From contig CAZWUJ010000018.1 of NCBI GenBank assembly GCA_964636705.1, positions 1 to 64,000 on the forward strand: a stretch of DNA of 64,000 nucleotides. The letters run 5' to 3'. Position numbers and translations under genes: made by a program. The notes under the pieces were generated by a model, which was not told the DNA's origin, made no database searches, and worked only from the letters and a program-made list of their open reading frames with translations. Positions 43,228-52,078 of the stretch are shown here, piece after piece; position 1 is the first letter of the stretch; every line of letters starts with the position of its first letter. This DNA is from VXRJ01 sp964636705 (GTDB lineage Bacteria; Acidobacteriota; Vicinamibacteria; Vicinamibacterales; UBA8438).

Positions 43228-43874
43228 CCGACACGAACGTGGAACGGTGCTCGAAGCTGGACTCGGCCGCCGTCTCGGATGCGCTGGACCGGTTGGGCAT
43301 TCCCGGCCAGTGCCTCGGCATCAAGCCGCGGGACCCTGCGTTCCGCATGTGCGGACGCGCCTTCACGGTCCTCTACGGGCCGTCCGACGACGACCCGGGC
43401 ACGGTTGGCGACTTCCTGGATGACGTGCCCGAAGGTGTGGTGATCGCGCTCGACAACGGCGGCCGTGAGGACGCGACCGTATGGGGCGACATCATGACGT
43501 TCCTGGCCAGCCGCAACAGGGTGGCCGGCACCGTGATCGACGGCGCCTGCCGCGACGTCCATATGTGCCTGAAACTTGGCTACCCGGTCTTCACGCGTTC
43601 CTATTCGATGCGGACCGGCAAGGGGAGGGTGAAGGTCGAGGGCGTCAACGTCCCGGTGAACATCGGCAACGCGCGCGTCGTCCCGGGTTGCCTGCTGCTT
43701 GGCGATTCCGACGGCGTTGTGTCCATTCCGCCGGCGAAGGAGAGCGAGGTGCTGCGGATCGCCGAGCAGATCTCCGACACCGAAGAGAAGATCCGCGAGT
43801 ATCTCAGGGCGGGAAAGCGCCTCGACGAGACGCGAAGAGAACTTGGCTATCACAAGCTCCAGACCAGGCAGTAG
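43224..43874 (+). CDS. RraA-family aldolase-like protein 2
   Basis: A 216-residue RraA-family protein whose start overlaps the stop of RraA 1 (ATGA), so the two are translationally coupled. It has AVSDALDRLGIPGQ at the N-terminus, VAGTVIDGACRDVHMC with the Arg-Asp pair, and LLLGDSDGVVSIPP where the metal loop lies. It differs markedly from its neighbour, so it is not a recent duplicate. Possibly the two form a hetero-oligomer or act on different acids. Confidence 0.82.
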   Translation: MTDTNVERCSKLDSAAVSDALDRLGIPGQCLGIKPRDPAFRMCGRAFTVLYGPSDDDPGTVGDFLDDVPEGVVIALDNGGREDATVWGDIMTFLASRNRVAGTVIDGACRDVHMCLKLGYPVFTRSYSMRTGKGRVKVEGVNVPVNIGNARVVPGCLLLGDSDGVVSIPPAKESEVLRIAEQISDTEEKIREYLRAGKRLDETRRELGYHKLQTRQ

Positions 43875-45543
43875 GCGTCATTCCAAGCGGTACCAGGTCC
43901 TCATTGCCGGAGGCGGACCTGTCGGGCACGCACTCGGCATCATGCTGGCCGCGAGGGGTGTCGAATGCGCGCTCGTCGAGCGCCATCGCGAGCCGGTCCG
44001 GATTCCGAAAGGGCAGAACCTCACGCACCGCTCCGCCGAGCACTTCTGGCTCATGAACTGCGAGGAGAAGTTGCGCGCCGCACGTACTATGCCGCGCGGC
44101 CACCCTTCCGGCGGCATAACCTGCTACGGATCGCTGACGGGCGAGCATTGGCACGCCAGTGGCATTGAACGCGCGCGTCCGGTGAGGGAGTACTTCTTCA
44201 AGGCCAACGAGCGCCTGCCGCAGTACCGCACGGAAGACGTGCTTCGGCAGCGTGCCTCCGAACTGCCCGGTCTCAAGACGTTCTACGGCAGGATCGTTCG
44301 TTCGGTTTCGGAGGAAGCCGGTGGTGTAAGCGCGGTGGTTGCCGATGCGCCCGCCGATAGCGGGACATTCGTTAGCTGGTCCGCAGACTCCCAGGATGCT
44401 GACGACGCCCAGGGTGATGGCGAGGTTCTGGAGGCGGACTACGCAGTCGGCTGTGACGGCGGCCGTTCGCTCGTGCGCGAGACGATGGGGACCGACCGGA
44501 CGGGGAGGGACTTCGACCAACGCATGGTGCTGACCGTCTTCCGCTCACAGGAGCTGCACGAGGTGTTGAACCGGTTTCCGGCCTGTTCGACCTACAGGGT
44601 CCTGAAGCCGGAACTCCGTGGCTACTGGCACTTCTTCGGCAGGGTCGACATCGGCGGGGGCTTCTTCTTCCACGCGCCGGTACCGAAGGACACCAATCGC
44701 GAGAACTTCGACTTCCAGGCCCTCATGGAGGATGGCGCCGGCATGGCGTTCGAGGCGGAGGTCGATCACGTCGGTTTCTGGGATCTTCGCATCAACGTTG
44801 CGAGGGACTATCGCAAGGGCCGCATGTTCCTGGCTGGCGATGCCGCCCACCAGCATCCGCCCTACGGCGGCTTCGGTCTCAACACCGGTCTTGAGGATGC
44901 CGCCAATCTGGCCTGGAAGTTGACGGCGAAGCTCGAGGGCTGGGGAAGCGAGGCGCTGCTCGACAGCTACGGCGCTGAGCGCCGTCCGATCATCGTGGAG
45001 ACCGGGGAGGACATCATCGCCCGCCGCATCGAAAGCGATCGCGACTGGCTGGACCGCTGCGGCGGCGAGGGCACGGACAGATTCGAGGAGATGTGGGGCG
45101 AGTTCGGAAAGGGCATCACGGCTTACATTCGGACCTACGAACCGCACTACGAGGGCTCGCCGGTGGTGCTGGGGCCGCCCGAGGGGCGCTGCAGCGTCCA
45201 CGGCGACTACACGTTCGCCGCGCGGCCGGGACATCACCTGGGTCCCCGGACGCTGTCTGGGGGCGGCAACGCCTTCGAAGCGCTCGGCAGAGACTTCACC
45301 CTGTTCGCCTTCGATGCGCCGGAATGCGCGATCGGCTCGTTCGAGGCCGCGGCGGCGGCGCTTGGCGTTCCGCTTGAGGTAGTCCGGGACGACGCGCTCG
45401 GCGAGAGGAAGGACTATGCGGCGCGGCTCGTCCTTGTGCGCCCGGACCAATACGTCGCCTGGGCCGGGGACGAACTGGAAGCCGGCGCGTCGGCAATTCT
45501 GCGGCGGGCGGTTGGGCGCCAGGTGGCGCCGCGATTCAGTTGA
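43843..45543 (+). CDS. FAD-dependent aromatic hydroxylase (phenol 2-monooxygenase/TfdB type)
   Basis: A ~566-residue flavoprotein monooxygenase. YQVLIAGGGPVGHALGIML is the GxGxxG FAD-binding motif, AVGCDGGRSLVRE the D-G motif, and GRMFLAGDAAHQHPPYGGFG the second FAD motif; a C-terminal thioredoxin-like domain follows. It hydroxylates an aromatic ring, ortho to an existing hydroxyl, using NAD(P)H and O2. There is no ATG near the conserved N-terminus: TTG 43843, overlapping RraA 2 by 32 bp, is the most likely start, but it remains uncertain. It should feed the ring-cleaving enzymes of the cluster. Confidence 0.85.
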   Translation: MAITSSRPGSRRHSKRYQVLIAGGGPVGHALGIMLAARGVECALVERHREPVRIPKGQNLTHRSAEHFWLMNCEEKLRAARTMPRGHPSGGITCYGSLTGEHWHASGIERARPVREYFFKANERLPQYRTEDVLRQRASELPGLKTFYGRIVRSVSEEAGGVSAVVADAPADSGTFVSWSADSQDADDAQGDGEVLEADYAVGCDGGRSLVRETMGTDRTGRDFDQRMVLTVFRSQELHEVLNRFPACSTYRVLKPELRGYWHFFGRVDIGGGFFFHAPVPKDTNRENFDFQALMEDGAGMAFEAEVDHVGFWDLRINVARDYRKGRMFLAGDAAHQHPPYGGFGLNTGLEDAANLAWKLTAKLEGWGSEALLDSYGAERRPIIVETGEDIIARRIESDRDWLDRCGGEGTDRFEEMWGEFGKGITAYIRTYEPHYEGSPVVLGPPEGRCSVHGDYTFAARPGHHLGPRTLSGGGNAFEALGRDFTLFAFDAPECAIGSFEAAAAALGVPLEVVRDDALGERKDYAARLVLVRPDQYVAWAGDELEAGASAILRRAVGRQVAPRFS

Positions 45544-45566
45544 TCCGGCAGGGAGGACGTACGACA

Positions 45567-46169
45567 TTGAGCGATATCAACGATCGCCTGGCGATCCAGG
45601 AACTGGTCTCGAACTGGGCGGTGTGGCGCGACGCTGGCGACTGGGAGCGCTTCCGGACCGTTTGGCACGACGATGGCGTGATGATGGCGACCTGGTTTCA
45701 GGGCAGCGCCGACGACTTCATCAAGGTGAGCCGTGAGGGCTTCGAGAGGGGCGTCAGCATCCTGCACTTTCTGGGCGGGCACTCGGCCGATCTGGCCGGC
45801 GACCGAGCCATCGGCCAGACCAAGATGACGATCTCGCAGCGCGCCGAAGTCGAAGGCGTTCTGGTCGATGTCGTCTGCACCGGACGCTTCTACGATTTCC
45901 TGGAGAAGCGGGGTGGCAAGTGGGGCGTGGTCCACAGGCAGCCGATTTACGAGAAGGACCGGATGGACCCTGTCGACCCGGCCGCCGCCCTGGAACTCGA
46001 CCGGGATCTTCTCGCTTCGTTTCCCGAGGGGTACCGGCACCTCGCCTACCTGCAAACGAAGATCGGTTTCAAGGTGAAGCCAGACATGCCCGGGCTCAAG
46101 GGTGCGGAAGTGCAGGCGCTCTATGCACGCGGCCGCGACTGGCTGGCAGGGGCGAGGCGGGGCCGATGA
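45567..46169 (+). CDS. SnoaL/NTF2-like domain protein
   Basis: A ~200-residue protein with the cone-shaped SnoaL-like fold pattern: LAIQELVSNWAVWRDAGDWERF at the N-terminus, TVWHDDGVMMATWFQGSADD and GKWGVVHRQPIYEKDRM. Such proteins beside flavin hydroxylases act as isomerases, dehydratases or hydroxylase small subunits; no specific activity can be claimed. TTG 45567 is preferred because GGGAGG lies about 12 bases upstream. Confidence 0.7.
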   Translation: MSDINDRLAIQELVSNWAVWRDAGDWERFRTVWHDDGVMMATWFQGSADDFIKVSREGFERGVSILHFLGGHSADLAGDRAIGQTKMTISQRAEVEGVLVDVVCTGRFYDFLEKRGGKWGVVHRQPIYEKDRMDPVDPAAALELDRDLLASFPEGYRHLAYLQTKIGFKVKPDMPGLKGAEVQALYARGRDWLAGARRGR

Positions 46170-46837
46170 GCCGGGTGGTGCGAGACATCGAGCGACCGAA
46201 GTCCTCGGTGGTGAGGGGGTTGAGGGATTGCGGCGTCGCGACCGTCCATGAGGCCCAGGGGCGTTCCGGGCAGCTCGGCTCCGCCGTGCGTCCCATCTAT
46301 CCGGGGGCCAGAATCGCGGGGCCGGCTGTCACCGTTTCCGTGCCGCCCGCCGACAACTGGATGCTCCACGTTGCTGTCGAGGTATGCCGGGAAGGCGACG
46401 TTCTGGTCGTCGCGCCGACATCTCCCTGCGATGCAGGCTACTTTGGAGAACTGCTCGCTATCTCGCTGATGGTGCGCGGCGTCGCGGGACTCGTCATCGA
46501 TGCCGGCGTGCGCGACATCCGCGACCTCACGGCGATGGGGTTTCCGGTCTGGTCAAGCGCGGTGTCGGCCCAGGGAACCGTCAAGGAGACGCTGGGAAGC
46601 GTAAATGTGCCCATTGTCTGTGCCGGAGCGCTGGTGAGGCCGGGCGACGTGATCGTCGCCGACGATGACGGTGTCTGCGTTGTGTCGGGATCCGATACAC
46701 CGAGGGTGCTGGAAGCCTCCAGGGAGCGCGAACGAAAGGAGGCCGAAGTGCGCCGGCGCCTGCAAGCCGGCGAGGTCTCGCTCGACATCTACGGCATGCG
46801 CGACCGGCTGCGCGAAAGGGGGCTTACCTACGTTTGA
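46166..46837 (+). CDS. RraA-family aldolase-like protein 3
   Basis: A 223-residue RraA-family protein and the best match in the cluster to 4-carboxy-4-hydroxy-2-oxoadipate aldolases (LigK/GalC type): AQGRSGQLGSAVRPIYPGAR at the N-terminus, VRGVAGLVIDAGVRDIRDL with the Arg-Asp pair, and RPGDVIVADDDGVCVV for the metal loop. ATG 46166 overlaps the SnoaL-like stop (ATGA). It is the last plus-strand gene before the convergent YciI-like gene. Confidence 0.85.
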   Translation: MSRVVRDIERPKSSVVRGLRDCGVATVHEAQGRSGQLGSAVRPIYPGARIAGPAVTVSVPPADNWMLHVAVEVCREGDVLVVAPTSPCDAGYFGELLAISLMVRGVAGLVIDAGVRDIRDLTAMGFPVWSSAVSAQGTVKETLGSVNVPIVCAGALVRPGDVIVADDDGVCVVSGSDTPRVLEASRERERKEAEVRRRLQAGEVSLDIYGMRDRLRERGLTYV

Positions 46838-46866
46838 GAGCGAAGCGGCAGCAGCGGGGCACGCCT

Positions 46867-47247
46867 CTACTCGACAAAGTGGCTCCGGTCGGAGAAACGC
46901 AGCGTGACGCGGATACTCCCTTCCGCAAGCTGCCACTGATAGATGCTGTACTCACGGACGCCCGCAGCGAACATTGGATCGGAGTCCGCGATCCGCTTCG
47001 CCGCCTCGGCGGTGTCCGCTCGGATGATGATGAGCCCGCGCCCGACCCGCTTGCCGTCGAGATCGGCCAGGGGGCCGGCGCCGAAGAGCACACCCTTCCG
47101 CTCCAGCTCGACCTGGTGGGCGAGGTGGGCTTCACGGTGCTTTCTGACCTCTTCGATGTCGGCGACGTTGTGGAAGATGATCGCCCAAAGCGGCTGTTTC
47201 AGCTTCGGCGGCCTGTCGGAAGCGGGCGGGGAATCTGGCGTGCTCAT
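46867..47247 (-). CDS. YciI-family protein
   Basis: A 126-residue YciI-like protein of ferredoxin-like fold: WAIIFHNVADIEEVRKHREA, a HLAHQVELERKG His, and DPMFAAGVREYSIYQW. Relatives in aromatic pathways include muconolactone-isomerase-like and dehydrochlorinase-like enzymes (e.g. TftG). It is transcribed opposite to the rest of the cluster, convergent with RraA 3 and divergent from the Pht5-like gene. The longer upstream frame lacks family resemblance, so ATG 47247 is used. Confidence 0.8.
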   Translation of the reverse strand: MSTPDSPPASDRPPKLKQPLWAIIFHNVADIEEVRKHREAHLAHQVELERKGVLFGAGPLADLDGKRVGRGLIIIRADTAEAAKRIADSDPMFAAGVREYSIYQWQLAEGSIRVTLRFSDRSHFVE

Positions 47248-47299
47248 GCTGCCTCCAGGTTCGGTGTTCTTGCCGGTCTCATGAAGGACGGAACTGGAT

Positions 47300-48277
47300 A
47301 TGGAACTGAAGCTTGGAATGGCGGCGAACCCGCGCACCCGACCGCTGCTGGACGGCAGGATCGGCGTGGAGGGATTCGAGCTCGCATGCCAAGCCGTGCA
47401 CGGCTCGGAACTGTTCTACCGCCAGCTCAAGGATGCCGAGTTCGACATCGCTGAGATGTCGCTCTCGTCGCTGCTCATCATAACCGCGAACGGCGATGAC
47501 AGGTTCATCGGCCTGCCGATCTTCGGGACGCGCCGTTTCTTCCATACCGGCATCCTGGTGCGGCGTGACTCCGGCATCGAAAGGCCGGCCGACCTCAAGG
47601 GAAAGCAGGTCGGCGTACCGGAGTACCAGCAGACCGCGATGCTGTGGATCCGAGCCGTCCTCCAGCACGAGTTCGGTGTCGAGCCGAAGGAGATGACATT
47701 CTGGATGGAACGCACCCCGGATCTCAGCCACGGTAGCCTGACCGGATTCACACCGCCGCCGGGAGTGGTGGTGAACCGGATTCCGGCGGAATCCAGCCTC
47801 GGCGACATGGTGGCGTCGGGAGAACTCGACGCGGCGCTTCTCTACCTCACCGACAGGAACATGGTCGACCGCAGCCGGGTCGACCTGGAGAACCACCCCG
47901 ACGTCCGGCGGCTCTTTCCGGATCCGCGCGCCGAGGGCATTCGGTACTACCGCAAGAGCGGCATGTTTCCCATCAATCACGGCATGGTCGTCAAGCGTAG
48001 AACTGCGGAGAAGCACCCGGAACTCATCGCGAAGACCTACGACGCGTTCCAGCGGGCCAACGACTTGTGCGAGCGCGAGCGCGCGGAGCACATGGCCTAT
48101 CATGTCGATACGGGACTGGTGGAGTCCGAGTCGGTAACGACACGACTCGCGCAGCACGGCGTGGTCGCCAATCGGAAGGAACTCGAGTCCGTCACCCGAT
48201 ACTCGTTCGAGCAGGGTCTGACGCCTCGCCGTGTCGCGCTGGAGGAAGTCTTCGCACCGGAGTTGGTGACGGTCTAA
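47300..48277 (+). CDS. 4,5-dihydroxyphthalate decarboxylase-like (Pht5) / NMT1-type protein
   Basis: A 325-residue cytoplasmic protein with a periplasmic-binding-protein-like fold and no signal peptide, as in Pht5. ELKLGMAANPRTRPLLDG at the N-terminus, AEFDIAEMSLSSLLI, LPIFGTRRFFHTGILVRRDS and GVPEYQQTAMLWIRAVL fit 4,5-dihydroxyphthalate decarboxylase and its many uncharacterised relatives. If the activity holds, it would yield protocatechuate for ring cleavage, linking phthalate uptake to the cluster. Precise substrate is inference. Confidence 0.75.
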   Translation: MELKLGMAANPRTRPLLDGRIGVEGFELACQAVHGSELFYRQLKDAEFDIAEMSLSSLLIITANGDDRFIGLPIFGTRRFFHTGILVRRDSGIERPADLKGKQVGVPEYQQTAMLWIRAVLQHEFGVEPKEMTFWMERTPDLSHGSLTGFTPPPGVVVNRIPAESSLGDMVASGELDAALLYLTDRNMVDRSRVDLENHPDVRRLFPDPRAEGIRYYRKSGMFPINHGMVVKRRTAEKHPELIAKTYDAFQRANDLCERERAEHMAYHVDTGLVESESVTTRLAQHGVVANRKELESVTRYSFEQGLTPRRVALEEVFAPELVTV

Positions 48278-48330
48278 TGGCCCCGGCCTGCGCCGTCGGT
48301 GCGGCAGTACAGCGTGGCAGATAGGCGCGC

Positions 48331-49584
48331 GTGAGCCGGCTTGCATCCGCGTTCGGTCAGTTGCAGACGCTGCCGCGTCTCTTCTCCCACGGCGTCTTTC
48401 GCAAGTACGCAACCGCCAACGCGATCTCCCTGATCGGGTCGTGGATGCAACGCGTTACGGTCGGATGGCTTGCGTGGGATCTTGCGAGATCCGGGACGTG
48501 GCTGGGGCTGATCGTGTTCGCCGAGATGTTCCCGATCATCATTCTCGGGCCGGTGGCGGGGGCTGTCGCCGATCGGGTGAACGTCCTGGTGCTGCTGCGG
48601 ATCACGCAGATCGTCCTTCTGCTCCAGGCGGCGGTCCTGGCCGTCCTGTTCTTCACGGGATTGCTGGACATCTACAGCCTCTTCGGCGTCTCGCTCGTTA
48701 TCGGCGTGAACAGCGCGTTCTACCAGTCAGCTCGTTTGTCGATCGTCCCGGACCTCGTGCCAAAGGCGGATCTCGGCGCGGCGATCGCCTTCAACGCGAT
48801 GAGCTTCAACCTCGCCCGGTTCCTGGGGCCGGCCGCGGCCGGCGTCGTGATCTCTTCGCTCGGCGTGGGGTGGGGTTTCGTCGGCAACGCGCTCTCCACC
48901 GTCGTCTTCATTGCTGCGCTGATGAGCATCTCCGTCGACATCGCGCACAGGCCGAAGCGTGCCCGCAAGACAAGCCTGTTCGGCGATATTCGTGATGGCT
49001 TCGCTTATTCCCTCACCAAGCCGGGCCTACCCATGATCCTGCTGATCACTGTGGTCGTAGGCTTGTGGGGCCGCCCGGTAGTGGAGCTCTTGCCAGGCAT
49101 CACAAGCGGCGTCTTCGGACGCGGCGCCGAGGGCCTGGCTACGCTCACCGCGTCCGTCGGCGTCGGCGCGATCGCCGGGGCGTTCTGGATGATGGGGCGT
49201 GGCGACCGGCCCGGCCTGACAGCGACGTTTCTCTTCAGCGCGCTGGGCACGGCGGCATCGATCGGCGCTCTCGCGGTAGTCGGGAGTTTCGAACTGGCCA
49301 TTCCGGTCGTCGCGGCGATCGGCCTGCTGATGGTTGCGACCGGCATTGCCGGCCAGACGCTTACCCAGTTGACGACCGACGACGAGATGCGCGGTCGGGT
49401 GTTGAGCATCTGGGGGATTCTTCAGCGGGGCGTGCCCGCCGTCGGCTCGCTCGCGCTCGGCGCCGCGTCGGACTGGGTGGGGCTGAGGGTGGCAATCGCG
49501 GCGTCCGCCGTTCTGCTCGCGGTATGCGCGTTCTTAGCGCTGACGCGTGCGTCGGTCCTTGCCCGTCACCTGGATCCGCAATGA
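48331..49584 (+). CDS. MFS transporter (EntS/MFS_3 type)
   Basis: A 417-residue major-facilitator protein with about 12 membrane helices; ANAISLIGSWMQRVTVGWLAW at the N-terminus and GPVAGAVADRVNVLVLL with the cytoplasmic G-x-x-x-D-R motif are typical of the EntS-like group. Starts at GTG 48331. It closes the catabolic cluster and may export a pathway intermediate or import an aromatic compound. Confidence 0.83.
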   Translation: MSRLASAFGQLQTLPRLFSHGVFRKYATANAISLIGSWMQRVTVGWLAWDLARSGTWLGLIVFAEMFPIIILGPVAGAVADRVNVLVLLRITQIVLLLQAAVLAVLFFTGLLDIYSLFGVSLVIGVNSAFYQSARLSIVPDLVPKADLGAAIAFNAMSFNLARFLGPAAAGVVISSLGVGWGFVGNALSTVVFIAALMSISVDIAHRPKRARKTSLFGDIRDGFAYSLTKPGLPMILLITVVVGLWGRPVVELLPGITSGVFGRGAEGLATLTASVGVGAIAGAFWMMGRGDRPGLTATFLFSALGTAASIGALAVVGSFELAIPVVAAIGLLMVATGIAGQTLTQLTTDDEMRGRVLSIWGILQRGVPAVGSLALGAASDWVGLRVAIAASAVLLAVCAFLALTRASVLARHLDPQ

Positions 49585-49618
49585 GTGCGTGACGGCTGAT
49601 GGCAGCGCCGCCGCCGAG

Positions 49619-50965
49619 TCACTCGTAGTCGGCCGCGTCCATCGAGAAGGCGACGATCTCCTCGTCGTTGCGCGTATAGATGTGCTTGTTGGCGTAGGCC
49701 GGATGGACCCAGTTGACGAAGCGCAGCTCCCGGCGGTTGCCGGGCGGCGACGTCGGGGCGATGAGGTTGGTGCGGCTCACCTCTTCGTACCCTTCGGGAC
49801 TGAGGCGCGCGATGATCAGCTCGCCGCGGTCGTTGTTGATGAGCACGCGGTTGCCGTTCCGCACCATGTAGCCGGATGCCCAGCGGCGCCGCTCGACGGT
49901 GGCCTCCTGGGTCTCCCAGATGCGTTCGCCGGTGGTCGCGTCCAGGCAGCGGAGCTGGCCGTAGCTGCAGATGCCGTAGATATAGCCGCCGTCGATAATC
50001 GGCGTGGCGAGGACCGCGTGGAGGCCGTCGGTGCGGATCTCGCTGTTGCTGGTTCCTTTCCACGCCACGGTCGCATCGGGCCGATCCTGGTTCAGGGTGA
50101 GCATGATCGGACCGTCGTAGAAGGTCGAGAGGAAGAGCTGCGCGCCCACCTGAACCGGAACCGCCACCGTCATCGCGCCGCCGACGATGTACGCCTGCCG
50201 CCAGTAGATCTCGCCGGTCACCGGATTGAGCGAGGCCACCTCTTCCGGGTTCCAGACGATGAGCTGGCGCGCCCCGCCCGCCTCAATGATGATCGGCTGG
50301 GCGACGCCAAGGTCCTCGTCGCTCGGCAGGGCCCGCCAGATCTCCTCGCCGGTCATCTTGTCGAACGCCACCACGCGCGCGTCGGGCTGGCCGCCGACGA
50401 AGCAGATGAGCCGTTCGCCGTCCACCAGGGGGGCGCTGGCGAAGCCCCAGTCGAAGCCCCACTGCATCCGATCCACCGCGTAGTCCTCGCCGTAGTTCCT
50501 CCGCCACAGCAGCTCGCCGGTGTCGACGCGGAAGGCGGAGAGGACTCCGGTGCGGCCGAGGACGTATACGCGGTCGCCGTCAACCGTCGGCGTTGCGCCG
50601 GGGCCTGTTTCCCATTGGATGCCGGCGTAGTCGGCCTCCCACTCCTGGACCCACAGCAGCTCACCTGTCGCCTCGTCGAACGCCAGGGCGCGTTCGGTCC
50701 CGCGCATGCCGTTGGTCGGCTCCCAGTCGGACGCGAACACCCGGCCATCGGCAACCGAAGGTCCGGCGAAACCCGCCTTGATCGGCGCCCGCCAACGGGC
50801 CTTGAGACCCTCCGGCGGAAACGACTCGAGCAGGCCGGTCTCACGCCACTCGCCGACGCGGCCCTCGCCCCGGAACTCCGGCCAGTCGTCGGCACGGATG
50901 TCCGCCGCGCCGCCCGCAAGCACCAACAGGCCGCCGATCGCCGCCGCCCCACGCCACGTCTTCAT
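49619..50965 (-). CDS. secreted PQQ-binding-like beta-propeller protein
   Basis: A 448-residue exported protein with a signal peptide (AAAIGGLLVLAGGAADIRA). The body is a beta-propeller of repeated blades with DEATGELLWVQEW, VDTGELLWRRNYG, KMTGEEIWRALP, PVTGEIYWRQAYI and ATTGERIWETQE, the T-G-x-x-x-W pattern of PQQ/BamB-like repeats. No catalytic site of quinoprotein dehydrogenases is visible, so it may be structural or scaffolding. Starts 20 bp after the metallo-hydrolase gene on the minus strand. Confidence 0.82.
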   Translation of the reverse strand: MKTWRGAAAIGGLLVLAGGAADIRADDWPEFRGEGRVGEWRETGLLESFPPEGLKARWRAPIKAGFAGPSVADGRVFASDWEPTNGMRGTERALAFDEATGELLWVQEWEADYAGIQWETGPGATPTVDGDRVYVLGRTGVLSAFRVDTGELLWRRNYGEDYAVDRMQWGFDWGFASAPLVDGERLICFVGGQPDARVVAFDKMTGEEIWRALPSDEDLGVAQPIIIEAGGARQLIVWNPEEVASLNPVTGEIYWRQAYIVGGAMTVAVPVQVGAQLFLSTFYDGPIMLTLNQDRPDATVAWKGTSNSEIRTDGLHAVLATPIIDGGYIYGICSYGQLRCLDATTGERIWETQEATVERRRWASGYMVRNGNRVLINNDRGELIIARLSPEGYEEVSRTNLIAPTSPPGNRRELRFVNWVHPAYANKHIYTRNDEEIVAFSMDAADYE

Positions 50966-50985
50966 GGTGTTTGTCCCCGCCGCCG

Positions 50986-51936
50986 TCAGCGGCCTTCCAG
51001 CTCCGCGTAGATCGCCTCGACGTTCGCCCGCGCCTGTTCCATGTCGTAGTCCGCGTAACGCTCCGGCAGATCGAGATTCGCCGCCGCTTCGTCGACGCTC
51101 CGGCCCGCCTCGTGGGACGCGCGGACGGAGGCAAGGAAGTCCCGGTTGAAGTCGGCATACTCCCTCAGGTCGTCCCACGTCATCCATCCCGTCCAGGCGC
51201 GCCGTTCGCCGCTGTCGCGGCGCCCCCGTCCGGCGTAGGTCGTGGGGATCGGGGCATGGGCGGTGATGACCCGGTTCACGCCGTCGATGGACTCCACGGC
51301 CCTCGCCAGGGTCTCGGGGAACGCGACGCCGCTCCCGCCGTTGGCCGTGTCGATGACCGGCGCCGCCCTGTCCGGAAACAGCTCGCCCACGTAGGCGGTG
51401 CCCTTTTCCGGGAAGACGACCACGATGTCGCCGTCGGTATGGGCGGGGCCGAAGTAGTACAGCTCGATGCGGTCGAGGTCCTCGAGCAGCCCGAAGCGGT
51501 CCGTGAAGGTAGTGGTCGGGAGTCCGGGCGCGCCGCCCGCGAACCGCTCCATCCGGGCCATGTTCTCGCGCGTGTTCTCGTGCGCGATGATCTCGGCCAC
51601 ATCCGGGAACTCGCCGTTGGCGCCGGTGTGGTCGGGATCCGGATGAGTGCTGATGATGGTGGTCACCGGCAGGTCCGTGACCTGGTAGACGGCGTCGAGG
51701 ATCGGCTGCCCCCAGCCCTGCAGCTTGGTCCCGACGAGGATGACGCCGCCGTTGATCTCGTCGATGAGGGCCAGACCGTTCGCGCCGCCTTCCCCGAGGT
51801 GGTAGAGGGTGTCGCGGACGTTCAGGGTGTCGATCTCGACGAACCGATCTTCCGGTTCCTGCGCGCGCCCGGGGTTGACGGCGGAGACCAGCAGGAGAGC
51901 GATGGGCAACGCGGCGAGCGCGATCCGGACCTTCAT
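50986..51936 (-). CDS. exported metallo-beta-lactamase-fold hydrolase with H-x-D-x-D-H variant
   Basis: A 316-residue MBL-fold protein with a signal peptide (LAALPIALLLVSAVNPGRAQ). The metal motif reads STHPDPDHTGANGEF, where the usual H-x-H-x-D-H has Asp in place of the second His. Later ligand positions GPAHTDGDIVVVFP and VITAHAPIP are present. The C-terminal ~80 residues are helical. ATG 51936 has a GGAGGGA ribosome binding site. Substrate unknown; probably co-transcribed with the beta-propeller gene downstream. Confidence 0.8.
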   Translation of the reverse strand: MKVRIALAALPIALLLVSAVNPGRAQEPEDRFVEIDTLNVRDTLYHLGEGGANGLALIDEINGGVILVGTKLQGWGQPILDAVYQVTDLPVTTIISTHPDPDHTGANGEFPDVAEIIAHENTRENMARMERFAGGAPGLPTTTFTDRFGLLEDLDRIELYYFGPAHTDGDIVVVFPEKGTAYVGELFPDRAAPVIDTANGGSGVAFPETLARAVESIDGVNRVITAHAPIPTTYAGRGRRDSGERRAWTGWMTWDDLREYADFNRDFLASVRASHEAGRSVDEAAANLDLPERYADYDMEQARANVEAIYAELEGR

Positions 51937-51964
51937 GGAGTCCCTCCTCCTGGAGTCCCTCCTC
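51936..51964. repeat. 14-bp direct repeat duplicating the ribosome-binding region
   Basis: TGGAGTCCCTCCTC at 51936-51949 recurs at 51951-51964. On the minus strand each contains GGAGGGA, so the MBL gene has two ribosome-binding-like sites; only the proximal one is correctly spaced. Confidence 0.75.
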
Positions 51965-52029
51965 GTTTTCCGCTGCGATACGTGTTTCGCAACCGCACCA
52001 ACCGCATCATCATACGGTCTGCGAGACGT

Positions 52030-52058
52030 TTGACCCAAGATATTCGGCGTGGATACAG
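52030..52058 (+). promoter_or_regulatory. possible promoter for the FG-GAP/TPR/TonB genes
   Basis: TTGACC at 52030-52035 and ATACAG at 52053-52058 with a 17-bp spacer lie ~20 bp upstream of the lipoprotein start, in the divergent region. The -10 match is partial, so this is tentative. Confidence 0.3.
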
Positions 52059-52078
52059 TGCGGCGGGGGTTTCCGCCG

